Origin: Candidatus Fimimorpha excrementavium
GTDB taxonomy: Bacteria > Bacillota > Clostridia > Lachnospirales > Lachnospiraceae
DNA: 64,000 nucleotides
Direction: 5' to 3'
Assembly (NCBI GenBank): GCA_018710785.1
Contig: DVJD01000108.1
Coordinates: 1 to 64,000 of the forward strand
The notes under the pieces are model-generated. The model saw only the letters and a list, made by a program, of their open reading frames with translations, did not search any database and had not been told where the DNA came from. The stretch's first letter is position 1; each line of letters opens with the position of its first letter. The position numbers were made by a program, and so were the translations under genes. Shown here piece after piece: positions 1 through 7,907 of the stretch.

Positions 1-125
1 GGAAGACACTTTGCAGGATTTTGAAAAACGCCGGTACTTGATTCTTTCAGCCCTTCGGGCGCAAAAGAATCTTAGTACCGCTGCGTTTTTCACTAAGTGA
101 GAGCGGTCCAGCAAAGTGTCTTCCA
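1..125. repeat. Long nested inverted repeat at window edge
   Basis: The first 14 bases (GGAAGACACTTTGC) are exactly complementary to bases 112-125. Inside them GAAAAACG pairs with CGTTTTTC, CGGTAC with GTACCG, and GATTCTTT with AAAAGAATC around a GCCCTTCGGGC hairpin. The whole 125 bases can fold into one long interrupted stem. It could be a structured RNA, a palindromic repeat element or the terminator region of a gene outside the window. I see no ORF in it. The fold is seen directly; its role is not known. Confidence 0.6.
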
Positions 126-194
126 CCTCTCTCTGGCGTCCGGTTCACAGATTGTTCATTCATGCGTTTGTCCTGATATTAATAGGAAAGTTAC

Positions 195-223
195 TTTACA
201 GAATTAAAAAAACATAGCATAAT
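195..223 (+). promoter_or_regulatory. Sigma-A-type promoter of the moxR operon
   Basis: TTTACA, a 17-base spacer and CATAAT lie just upstream of the AGGAGG site (237-242) of the first gene. Spacing is ideal and the hexamers are close to consensus. Confidence 0.55.
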
Positions 224-249
224 AGAAGAAAAGCCCAGGAGGTAACAGT

Positions 250-1197
250 ATGGAGGATAAGCGAAAGATAGCATGGGCGATGCTGGATGAAATGAATCAG
301 GTGATTCTTGGAAAAAAGCAGTTCACCTTTCAGGTACTGGCAGCTTTGCTGGCAGATGGCCATATTTTGCTGGAGGATATTCCGGGCGTGGGAAAGACCA
401 CTTTGGCTCTGGCGGTGTCCCGGATGATGGGATTTTCATGGAAACGGGTGCAGTTTACCCCGGACGTTCTTCCTTCCGATTTAACCGGATTCACCATATA
501 TCGGCGGGATATTCAGCAGTTTATTTATCAGCCGGGAGTGGTATTCTGTAATTTGCTGCTGGCGGATGAAATCAACCGCACTTCTCCCAAAACCCAGTCA
601 GCTCTTCTGGAGGTAATGGAGGAGCGCCAGGTGACGGTGGACGGGGAGACAAGAGAGGTCCCTTCTCCGTTTTTTGTCATCGCCACGCAAAATCCGGCGG
701 GTACCACGGGAACACAGAGACTGCCCGAAGCACAGATGGACCGTTTTTTGGTCTCTTTGACCATTGGATATCCTGATACGGCCAGTGAGATTTTGATGGC
801 AAAAGAAGTAAATGCCGGAAAAAGGGCGGATCGGACCAGTGTGATGATGAATGCAGATCTGGTACAGGAAATTCAGAAAGAAGTGGAAAATGTGTACATC
901 CATGACCGAATTTATGAGTATATGGTGAATCTGATCAATGCCACAAGAAACCATCCGGATCTGGGGCTGGGAGCCAGCCCGCGGGGGACGATTGCACTTG
1001 TGAGAATGTCCAGAGCGGCTGCATGGCTGGCCGGCCAGGATTTTGTTTCTACGCTGGATGTGAGCGGCCAGTTTCTGGCGGTGACCAGACACCGGGTATT
1101 ATTGAGCAGAAAGGCGGAAATGGAGGAGAAGAAGAAAGAAGATATTCTGCAGGAAGTATTGGATTCTGTTGAAAAGCCATCATTTAGAAAGACGTGA
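250..1197 (+). CDS. MoxR family AAA+ ATPase
   Basis: A 315-residue AAA+ ATPase of the MoxR type, thought to act as a chaperone-like ATPase that matures partner proteins. Walker A GVGKTT is near residues 46-51, Walker B LLLADEINR near 102-110 and sensor 1 VIATQNP near 143-149. The C-terminal lid domain carries the usual ASPRGTIAL motif. Length is normal. The ATG has AGGAGG seven bases upstream. It is followed after 3 bases by a DUF58 protein and then a transglutaminase-domain membrane protein, the classical MoxR-DUF58-TGase set in Firmicutes. The client of this ATPase is unknown; envelope maturation is an inference from the partners. Confidence 0.93.
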   Translation: MEDKRKIAWAMLDEMNQVILGKKQFTFQVLAALLADGHILLEDIPGVGKTTLALAVSRMMGFSWKRVQFTPDVLPSDLTGFTIYRRDIQQFIYQPGVVFCNLLLADEINRTSPKTQSALLEVMEERQVTVDGETREVPSPFFVIATQNPAGTTGTQRLPEAQMDRFLVSLTIGYPDTASEILMAKEVNAGKRADRTSVMMNADLVQEIQKEVENVYIHDRIYEYMVNLINATRNHPDLGLGASPRGTIALVRMSRAAAWLAGQDFVSTLDVSGQFLAVTRHRVLLSRKAEMEEKKKEDILQEVLDSVEKPSFRKT

Positions 1198-1200
1198 TAT

Positions 1201-2280
1201 ATGAAAAAAATAGTATGTATTGTGGGATGGTGTCTCCTTTTCTATGCCGCCGGAGCGTTTCAGCAGGAAGCGGTGCTGGCAGCAGTGCTGGCAGTCGGGA
1301 TATTGGGAATTTTACTGTTTTTGCTGTCCCGGTATCAGGCAGCTTCCATACGGGCGAATATCGTGATGGAAAGAACTTCCGGCAGAAAAGGGGAGTTGTT
1401 TAATGGAAAAGTTTGTCTGGAAAACGGTTCTGTCATGCCAGTGTCCCATTGCTTAATTCGGCTGGAATACGGTCATGAACAGTACGGAAAAAAGGAAATA
1501 CGGAATATGGAAGGAATGCTGAAAGGAAAGGGCAAAGCGGAGGTTTCGTTTTCCATTCAGCCCATGTATGCCGGTACGGCGCTCGTACGTATTTCTTCCA
1601 TAAAGGCATGGGATCTTTTGGGACTGTTCTGCGGTAAAAAGAGGATTCAGACACAGGAGCAGATCGTTGTATTTCCCAATGATTCCTGTATGAAAATCAA
1701 GGAAGAGAAGATGCTGACTGGACAGGGACGGGAAATAGATAAGGCAGGAAATATTCCGCCGGATGTTTTCCAGATTCATCCGTACCAGCCGGGAGAACCG
1801 CTGCGGGCGGTTCATTGGAAACTGACAGCAAGGCTGGACGATATGATGAGCCGCCAGTACAGCGACGAGGCGCAGTCTCTTCCCATTTTATATTTTCAGA
1901 GGGGAAAAATAGAAGGAATGAATCTGGAACGGATGGATGCCTATTGGGAAGTGGCGGCGGCGCTCTCAAAGGGACTTCTATATGCCGGGATTCCCCATGC
2001 AGTGGTTTGGAATGAACGGGAAGAGCTGTTTCACAGAATGGAGGTTCATACGGATAAAGACTTTGTGCTGACACTAAAGGAAGCAATGCAGTACAGCAGA
2101 GAAACGGAAGCGGATCGGCAGTCATGGCTGTATGAGAGACTTCGAAAAGAAAACGGGGAAACGGTCCCTCTGGTCATCATTGATCAAATGCTGCGGGTTT
2201 ATAAAGATGGAGAACTGATTGTGCAGTTTTCCTGGGAACGATATCGTCAGGAGATAGAAAAGAGGTGGGTTTCTGTTTGA
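1201..2280 (+). CDS. DUF58 domain-containing membrane protein
   Basis: A 359-residue protein with two hydrophobic segments in the first 45 residues and a DUF58 domain. The DUF58 signature is visible as IHPYQPGEPLRAVHWKLTARLDD around residues 190-213. DUF58 proteins are usual partners of MoxR ATPases, and some have a von Willebrand A-like fold. It lies 3 bases after moxR, and its stop overlaps the probable TTG start of the next gene, so the three genes are translationally coupled. Substrate and precise role are not known. Confidence 0.88.
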   Translation: MKKIVCIVGWCLLFYAAGAFQQEAVLAAVLAVGILGILLFLLSRYQAASIRANIVMERTSGRKGELFNGKVCLENGSVMPVSHCLIRLEYGHEQYGKKEIRNMEGMLKGKGKAEVSFSIQPMYAGTALVRISSIKAWDLLGLFCGKKRIQTQEQIVVFPNDSCMKIKEEKMLTGQGREIDKAGNIPPDVFQIHPYQPGEPLRAVHWKLTARLDDMMSRQYSDEAQSLPILYFQRGKIEGMNLERMDAYWEVAAALSKGLLYAGIPHAVVWNEREELFHRMEVHTDKDFVLTLKEAMQYSRETEADRQSWLYERLRKENGETVPLVIIDQMLRVYKDGELIVQFSWERYRQEIEKRWVSV

Positions 2281-4610
2281 AAAATGAGAAAACAACCAGG
2301 GAGAAGCCCGGGATCCTATTTCAAAGCAGGGATTATCAGTGGACGGACAAAAAGGGAAACGCCATTGGGAGAATATTGGGAACCTATCTGTGCTATCTCA
2401 GCGGAGTATATGGAATACTGGCAGCAGCAACCATACTGGGAAAACTGAAATATGAAGAAATCATCGTGTATATTGCCGTATTTGTCATCGCCAGCATTCT
2501 TTGGGGATGGCTGTATGTAATTCGGGGCAGCCATCTGCTGATATGGTTCCTGGCATTTGGCATGACGGCAGCGGCTGTGTGGTTTCAAAGAGAATTTTTG
2601 CTGGGATTATGGGAGTCAGTCAATCAAGATAAATATGTGCTCTCAAGGCTGACAAGGCAGCAGGAGACCGTGTTTACAGTCGGGTTTATGGCCTGGGGAG
2701 CACTGCTTTTATATGAACTGACATTTCACATTCGATGCGGCATTTTGACTGTCTTGGGCATAGTGGGGGCAGTTGGCACTCAGATCTATCAGAAACTGCC
2801 GGTGCCCATGTATGAAATAGGATTTTTTCTGTTTTACCAAAGTGCAGCCTTTCTTCTCCATTATCAGTGGGCAGTGGGGAGACGCTCCCGTTATGCCGCA
2901 CTTAGAAAAAGTGATCCGGGACACGGACTTTTGCTTCTGGAGGGGGCTGTGGCATTGCTGCTTTTGGCCGGATCCTTTCTGGCATCCAGTCCGCTGCAGC
3001 CGACTTTGTTTCAGCTTCCGCTGGATGTAGAGCAATCCATTTCCAAAGGACTGTCGGATTTGTTTTGGAATGATGCGGAAGATGGTACGGTTAATAGAGG
3101 GAATCTTCGGGGAATAGACCGGGAACGCCTGCGGGTGACTTTGCCGGAACAGCCGGAAGAAGCCTTTTATCTGAAGGGCTTTACCGGGGGAGAATATACG
3201 GGCGATGGATGGGAAGAGGCGGATGAAAGCGCCTTTTACGCCAGCCTGGCCGGATCGGAAGACTTTCAGGGATACAGCACAGAGGATGTGACGGAGTTTT
3301 ATGAGGAATATACCTACCAGACGGCGGAAGATTTGCTGGGGGAGCTGGAAGTTGTCCCTCACATGGTGGAGACAGAAGAAATCGGGGGAGATCACAGATA
3401 TGAGCCGTATCTGTCCAGACAGACGGGGCAGGAGGAGCGGACCTATATCTTTGAGACATATCCCCAGCCGTGGATGGACAATATGGTATATTATACGGAT
3501 ATCGTAACGAATGGGTATAGTATGCTTTACTCCGGGACTTATGCTGCTGATATATATGAAGCTTATGCCGCAGACACATACACCCGTCTGCCTGCGGACG
3601 GATTATCCAGGCTGCGCAGTCTCTGTGGAAGCCATCCGGCAGAGACGAGGGATGCGATCACAAATCAGATCCTGGCGCTTCTGCGTCAGAATGCGGAATA
3701 TACCATCACGCCCGGAGAAATTCCGGCAGGGGAAGATGTGGCAGAATACTTCCTGTTTGACAGAAAGGCGGGATACTGTCAGCATTTTGCGACAGCGGCG
3801 GTTCTCATGTACCGCATGTATGGGATTCCTGCCAGATATGCCACCGGCTTTATCGCTTCCCCGGATTCCTTTACTCAGGCAGAAGACGGAACCTGGAATG
3901 CGGTTTTAAACGGGGGACAGGCCCACGCTTGGGCAGAAATCTATGTGGACTATATCGGCTGGGTTCCGGTGGAGACCACACCGCCCGGCAGTGTAATCGG
4001 AACAGAAAACGTCGGATATGGCCCAATGGAAGAACGAACGGAGGCAGCGGCGGCAGAAACGGAAACGGCTGAGACACCTACGGAACCGGAGACGGAGGCG
4101 ACCGAACCCAGGCCGACGGAGGCAGCGTCCACGGAAATCAGGGAAGAAAACCAGTATGGCGGAGAGGGGGCCTCTTCCCTTGAGACATATCTGATGACCC
4201 TTGTAAAGGGGGTTCTGATCCTTGGGGGAGCGGCTGTTCTGGCTCTGGCTGGGATACAAGGCATATCGGTCTATCGACAGCGGAGACTGGAAAAAAACCG
4301 GCAGTCCTCGGCCTCCAGGCTTCTGTGGCGTATGGTGGAAATGATGCACCTGATTGGAAAACTGAAAGAATATCGGGGAGATGAGGAGGATTTTCCCCAT
4401 GCGCTGGCAAAAGAAGTTTCGGGTGTTTCGGAAGAAGAAGTCCGGCATTTGGTCGGTTTGGCCATGCAGGAAAACTTTGGAAAAAATGCTGTGCCGAAGC
4501 AAGAGAGAAAATCAGCTGTGAGTACCTACAGAAAAGTCGCACGATACGTTTATGCAGCACTGGGGCCGATCAGACGGCTGTATTTTGGATATGTGAAAGT
4601 ATACGATTAG
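2277..4610 (+). CDS. Transglutaminase-like domain membrane protein
   Basis: About 777 residues. The N-terminal third has several hydrophobic helices, then an extracytoplasmic part with a transglutaminase/cysteine-protease core. The catalytic triad is visible as Cys in GYCQHFATA (near 500), His in GQAHAWAEIY (near 550) and Asp in VDYIGW (near 558). A Thr/Glu/Ala-rich linker follows, then one more membrane helix and a cytoplasmic tail resembling DUF4129. The ORF track starts at GTG 2265, but AGAGGTGG fits the TTG at 2277 better, and that TTG overlaps the DUF58 stop. It probably acts outside the membrane on peptide or protein substrates with the upstream MoxR/DUF58 pair; the substrate is unknown. 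Confidence 0.88.
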   Translation: MKNEKTTREKPGILFQSRDYQWTDKKGNAIGRILGTYLCYLSGVYGILAAATILGKLKYEEIIVYIAVFVIASILWGWLYVIRGSHLLIWFLAFGMTAAAVWFQREFLLGLWESVNQDKYVLSRLTRQQETVFTVGFMAWGALLLYELTFHIRCGILTVLGIVGAVGTQIYQKLPVPMYEIGFFLFYQSAAFLLHYQWAVGRRSRYAALRKSDPGHGLLLLEGAVALLLLAGSFLASSPLQPTLFQLPLDVEQSISKGLSDLFWNDAEDGTVNRGNLRGIDRERLRVTLPEQPEEAFYLKGFTGGEYTGDGWEEADESAFYASLAGSEDFQGYSTEDVTEFYEEYTYQTAEDLLGELEVVPHMVETEEIGGDHRYEPYLSRQTGQEERTYIFETYPQPWMDNMVYYTDIVTNGYSMLYSGTYAADIYEAYAADTYTRLPADGLSRLRSLCGSHPAETRDAITNQILALLRQNAEYTITPGEIPAGEDVAEYFLFDRKAGYCQHFATAAVLMYRMYGIPARYATGFIASPDSFTQAEDGTWNAVLNGGQAHAWAEIYVDYIGWVPVETTPPGSVIGTENVGYGPMEERTEAAAAETETAETPTEPETEATEPRPTEAASTEIREENQYGGEGASSLETYLMTLVKGVLILGGAAVLALAGIQGISVYRQRRLEKNRQSSASRLLWRMVEMMHLIGKLKEYRGDEEDFPHALAKEVSGVSEEEVRHLVGLAMQENFGKNAVPKQERKSAVSTYRKVARYVYAALGPIRRLYFGYVKVYD

Positions 4611-4617
4611 TCAAAAG

Positions 4618-4654
4618 AAAAGAGGGTGCTGCGAAATTCGCATCACCCTCTTTT
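4618..4654. terminator. Bidirectional terminator, AGGGTGCTGC repeat family
   Basis: AAAAGAGGGTG pairs perfectly with CACCCTCTTTT around GCGAAATTCGC, which is itself self-complementary. It sits between convergent genes, with A and T tracts on either side, so it can end transcripts from both. It shares its core with elements at 43113, 45016 and 51812. Confidence 0.8.
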
Positions 4655-4676
4655 GAATAAAAAGAATGGGAGTCAA

Positions 4677-5495
4677 TTACGGATTCAAATCAATTCCCTG
4701 AAACCAGTCGGCGCAAAATTCCTCAATTTTACCCTCATCGCAAGCTTTGGCAAGTTTGGGATCGATGGGAAGCTTGGCGAGAACCGGTATCTGATACTGC
4801 TCTGCGATGGAATCGATATGGCTTTCTCCAAAGACGGAAATTTTTTTATGACAGTCCGGACATTCCAGGTAACTCATATTTTCCACGAGCCCGAGAATGG
4901 GAATGTTCATCTGCTTTGCCATATTCACTGCCTTGGATACGATCATGGAAACGAGTTCCTGGGGGGATGTGACCACGATGATGCCATCTAAGGGGATGGA
5001 CTGGAAAACAGTGAGAGGCACATCACCGGTTCCGGGAGGCATGTCCACAAACATATAATCCACATCGCCCCAAACCACATCGGTCCAGAATTGTTTTACC
5101 ATACCAGCCAGAATCGGTCCTCTCCAGATGACAGGCACTTCTTCATTTTCCAGAAGAAGATTGACGGACATCACTTTTGTGCCATCGGAAGAAACGGCCG
5201 GATTCAGGCCGTCCTGGGAAGCAGTGGCGAGGCCATGGATTCCAAAAACCTTCGGAATGGATGGTCCGGTGATATCCGCATCCAAAATAGCAGTACGAAA
5301 TCCTTTTCTGCGGTACATGACTGCCATCATGGAAGTCACCAGGGATTTTCCAACGCCTCCTTTTCCGCTCACGATACCGATCACTTTATGGATATTGCTG
5401 GCAGCATTTGGCTTGTCAAACGTCGGTGCTGCCGTTCTTTGATCACATGTCTGCCCGCAGGAAGAGCAGTCATGGCTGCAACTTTGTTCACTCAT
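4677..5495 (-). CDS. Mrp/NBP35 family P-loop ATPase (Fe-S carrier)
   Basis: A 272-residue Mrp/ApbC-type ATPase, a family that carries and delivers Fe-S clusters. The deviant Walker A GKGGVGKS is at residues 44-51, and an ECPDCHKK CxxC, the usual cluster-binding pair, is near 215. The first 20 residues are rich in cysteine (CSHDCSSCGQTC), as in many clostridial Mrp proteins, and may hold another cluster. The ORF track extends to 5687, but the ATG at 5495 has AGGAGG upstream and begins the family-typical sequence. It has its own promoter (5553-5581). An Fe-S delivery role is a family inference. Confidence 0.9.
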   Translation of the reverse strand: MSEQSCSHDCSSCGQTCDQRTAAPTFDKPNAASNIHKVIGIVSGKGGVGKSLVTSMMAVMYRRKGFRTAILDADITGPSIPKVFGIHGLATASQDGLNPAVSSDGTKVMSVNLLLENEEVPVIWRGPILAGMVKQFWTDVVWGDVDYMFVDMPPGTGDVPLTVFQSIPLDGIIVVTSPQELVSMIVSKAVNMAKQMNIPILGLVENMSYLECPDCHKKISVFGESHIDSIAEQYQIPVLAKLPIDPKLAKACDEGKIEEFCADWFQGIDLNP

Positions 5496-5552
5496 ATTGA
5501 TTCGACCTCCTGTTTGTGTCATGCGGATCTTCACACTCCGCGCACTGGTTCC

Positions 5553-5581
5553 ATTATAGTATGGAACATATGGATTTGCAA
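5553..5581 (-). promoter_or_regulatory. Promoter of mrp with dyad over the -10
   Basis: On the minus strand TTGCAA, 17 bases and TATAAT. A perfect dyad GTTCCAT/ATGGAAC (5548-5567) straddles the -10 box and looks like an operator. Confidence 0.6.
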
Positions 5582-5583
5582 GG

Positions 5584-5624
5584 TGAAAATACTCGCCAGA
5601 CTTGCTGAAAATACTCGCCAGACT
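5584..5624 (+). repeat. 19-bp direct repeat, 22-bp period
   Basis: TGAAAATACTCGCCAGACT occurs twice without mismatch (5584-5602 and 5606-5624). The two-helical-turn spacing between the mrp promoter and the TATACT at 5638 suggests paired operator sites. The role is inferred. Confidence 0.7.
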
Positions 5625-5638
5625 GGCTGACTTATGGT

Positions 5639-5722
5639 ATACTAGCCGTAAAGCGGCTAGTATCGCCGACAGTCGCCAAATGAACATAAATGTTCGCTTG
5701 GCTCGCTGCTTTGTGGTATAAT
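5639..5722 (+). promoter_or_regulatory. Regulatory region upstream of the CBS-ACT gene
   Basis: A possible -10 box TATACT (5638-5643) runs into a 10-bp stem ATACTAGCCG/CGGCTAGTAT (5639-5663). Then comes an imperfect 28-bp dyad (5675-5702) centred on GAACATAAATGTTC, and TATAAT at 5717-5722. Neither -10 has a good -35, which suits an activator-dependent promoter. Which -10 is used cannot be read from sequence. Confidence 0.5.
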
Positions 5723-5787
5723 GAAGTCATCGAAGCAGAGCGAACGATCCGCTTTGACTGTGTAGGATTAAAAGGAGGGACTTGAAT

Positions 5788-6435
5788 ATGTTAGTAAAAG
5801 CGATTATGATTCCATTTTCCCAGTTACAGTGTCTATCTGTGGATGATACATTGGATTTAGCCATCAGAAAAATTGAGAATAACCGTCTTTTGTCTTTGCC
5901 GGTTGTGGATAAGAAGACGTTTGTGGGAATCCTTTCAAAACAATATGTGTTTGAAATGTACTTTAAAGAATTCTCAGAAATGCCAAAGGAAGAATATCTG
6001 CAGAAGAAAGTGGAAGAAATGATTAAAACGGTGATCGACCCGATCCGTGAGGACTGTACGATTGAAGAGGCAGCAGCGATTTTTATCAATTCCAAGATTC
6101 GTTTTATCCCCATTACAAATGAGAAGGGAGAACTTCTGGGGATTGTAACACAGCAGGCGATTTTCAAAGAGTATCAGAAAATTTTCGGGGAAGGATATAA
6201 TCCGCTGACGATCTATACCTATAATGCAAGAGGTGTATTGGCTAACATATCTGAGATTATCGCCAAAGATAAGGGAAATATACGAAATATTGTTTTGCGC
6301 GATACCGATGTGATGGGACTGCAGGAAGTGAATATGCGAATTGAGTGCGATAACTTCGAAAAAATTGTACATGATTTAAAGAAGAATGATTTTAATGTCC
6401 ATTTACAGGGAAGTGAAAGTTCGAAGATGAAATAA
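5788..6435 (+). CDS. CBS-domain pair plus ACT-like domain protein
   Basis: About 215 residues. Residues 1-125 hold two CBS motifs (VDDTLDLAIRKIENNRLLSLPVVD and IEEAAAIFINSKIRFIPITNEKGELLGIV), which usually bind adenine nucleotides. Residues 140-205 look like an ACT domain (RGVLANISEIIAKDKGNIRNIVL), which usually binds amino acids. There is no catalytic domain, so it is probably a small-molecule sensor. The TTG in the ORF track is too close to AAGGAGG; the ATG at 5788 is nine bases away. It is monocistronic. Ligand and partner are unknown. Confidence 0.85.
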   Translation: MLVKAIMIPFSQLQCLSVDDTLDLAIRKIENNRLLSLPVVDKKTFVGILSKQYVFEMYFKEFSEMPKEEYLQKKVEEMIKTVIDPIREDCTIEEAAAIFINSKIRFIPITNEKGELLGIVTQQAIFKEYQKIFGEGYNPLTIYTYNARGVLANISEIIAKDKGNIRNIVLRDTDVMGLQEVNMRIECDNFEKIVHDLKKNDFNVHLQGSESSKMK

Positions 6436-6438
6436 GGA

Positions 6439-6463
6439 CTCCGTCGGGGAGCCAGACTTTTGC
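6439..6463 (+). terminator. Possible terminator after the CBS-ACT gene
   Basis: GG(A)CTCC can pair with GGAGCC, with one bulged A, and CTTTTG follows. It lies between convergent genes. The stem is short and the T tract weak. Confidence 0.45.
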
Positions 6464-6471
6464 TGGAGCAA

Positions 6472-7794
6472 TCAGCCATGGTAGGCAGACTGCCAAATTT
6501 GATAAAGAATCTGGCATCCGGGAAGAAAGTCCGATGTGGGGGAAGAAGAGCAGGATAAAATTAAGTCCAGCTCTTCTTTCTTTTCCGGCAGAATACCAAC
6601 ACGGATGCCATGCTGCAATGCCAGTTTTTGAAAGGCTTTGCCGGATAAAGGACAGGGAAGCGTCAGGGCAAGGCTGATACCGGCAGATCCGATGCGGATT
6701 TTGGCATCCTCTCCGAAAACGGTGCGGACCGCGCGATGCAGTTCCTTTAGCTTCCCGGAGTACAGACGGCGCAGTCTTCTGGTTTGGGCAACAAGGTGGC
6801 CGTCGCGTATGAACTGGCAGAGAGCGATCTGCTCCATTTTGGATGCGGTTTGATTATAACGGTCGGCGTGAAGACGGTACTGCCCCGACAATTCAGGGGG
6901 AAGTACCATGAAGCTTAAACGGATGGAGGGCAGAAGAAGGCGGGAAAAAGAACCGAGGTATACGACCCCCTGGCCGCCCGCCAGACTTTGAAGAGACGGG
7001 GTGGGGCGCTGCATATAGACAAATTCATTTTCATAATCATCTTCCAGGATAATACTTCCTTGTTCTGACGCATGACGGATTAATTCCATTCGGCGGGATG
7101 TGGGCATGATTTCTCCCCATTTTGTCATATGAGCCGGGGAGACATAGATGATTTCACTGTCTTTATCCCGATAGTGAATGGTAAAACCATGGTCTTCAAA
7201 GATGGAGATTCCCTGCAAAAAGGAGGGATTGGGAAAGGACACGGTCTTTCTGTCCGAAAACAGCGGGCACAAAATATGGAGCAGGCTCTGGATTCCGGCT
7301 CCGATCACGATATCATCCGGGGAGCAAAGGACGTTTCGGCGTTCATGGATATAGGAAGAGAGGACTTCGCGAAGTTCCAGTTCCCCCTGCGGCTCTCCAT
7401 AACTGAGAAGACGCTCATCCTGGCGGAGAGCATTTTTAATGTAGCGGCGCCAGATATCAAAATGAAAGCTTTCCTTATCTACCCCGGAAGAAGCAAAGTC
7501 ATAGCGGATGGGTGGTTCAGACTTTTTGGGAGAAGGGACAGGAGCCGTCTGCTTTTTAGCGATATCCGTGATATAGTATCCGCTTTGTGCCCGGGAAATG
7601 ATATAGCCGTCTGCGGCCAGCAAAAGATACGCTGTCTCCACGGAGGTTCGGCTGATCTGCAGCTCGGCGGCACATCTGCGCAGCGAGGGCATTTTAGCCC
7701 CGGGTTTTAATTTTCCTGACAGGATCAGATCCTTGTAATAGTGATAAACACGCATATATAAATGATTATTTTTATTATCCAGTTCCAGTGCCAT
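6472..7794 (-). CDS. MocR/GntR-type regulator with aminotransferase domain (PdxR-like)
   Basis: A 440-residue MocR regulator. A GntR winged helix (residues about 10-75, LKPGAKMPSLRRCAAELQISRTSVETAY) is fused to a fold-type I aminotransferase-like domain (about 105-440). It is divergent from a pyridoxamine kinase gene, the typical setting of PdxR regulators of vitamin B6 metabolism. The start at 7794 has GGGAGG upstream; the longer ORF has no such site. Oddity: where MocR proteins have the PLP-binding lysine (usual GTFSK), this one reads GSFSRLLLPSIRLS, so lysine is arginine. It may bind a ligand without a Schiff base. The B6 role rests on the neighbour. Confidence 0.88.
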   Translation of the reverse strand: MALELDNKNNHLYMRVYHYYKDLILSGKLKPGAKMPSLRRCAAELQISRTSVETAYLLLAADGYIISRAQSGYYITDIAKKQTAPVPSPKKSEPPIRYDFASSGVDKESFHFDIWRRYIKNALRQDERLLSYGEPQGELELREVLSSYIHERRNVLCSPDDIVIGAGIQSLLHILCPLFSDRKTVSFPNPSFLQGISIFEDHGFTIHYRDKDSEIIYVSPAHMTKWGEIMPTSRRMELIRHASEQGSIILEDDYENEFVYMQRPTPSLQSLAGGQGVVYLGSFSRLLLPSIRLSFMVLPPELSGQYRLHADRYNQTASKMEQIALCQFIRDGHLVAQTRRLRRLYSGKLKELHRAVRTVFGEDAKIRIGSAGISLALTLPCPLSGKAFQKLALQHGIRVGILPEKKEELDLILSCSSSPTSDFLPGCQILYQIWQSAYHG

Positions 7795-7849
7795 GGTCAG
7801 CCTCCCGTATTCTTCCGCTGATATTGAGAATGACCTCTTTTCTTTGCGG

Positions 7850-7865
7850 GTATTCAGTGGTATTC
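7850..7865. promoter_or_regulatory. Candidate MocR operator, GTATTC direct repeat
   Basis: GTATTC appears at 7850 and 7860, one helical turn apart, and again at 7807, all in the 113-bp region between the divergent MocR regulator and the kinase. MocR/PdxR proteins often bind direct repeats. This is a candidate only. Confidence 0.4.
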
Positions 7866-7907
7866 TAATAAATGGTGAAAAAAAATGCAAGAGGTGGAGG
7901 AAAAACA

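Noticed and set aside
598-1092. Minus-strand ORF of 164 residues inside moxR
   Set aside because: Shadow of the moxR frame, no ribosome site, low-complexity His/Cys-rich translation.
2709-3395. Minus-strand ORF of 228 residues opposite the transglutaminase gene
   Set aside because: No domain, no ribosome site, fully covered by a well supported gene on the other strand.
5682-5695. LexA box GAACATAAATGTTC near the CBS-ACT gene
   Set aside because: The half sites are 6 bases apart instead of 4, so it does not fit the Gram-positive LexA pattern.
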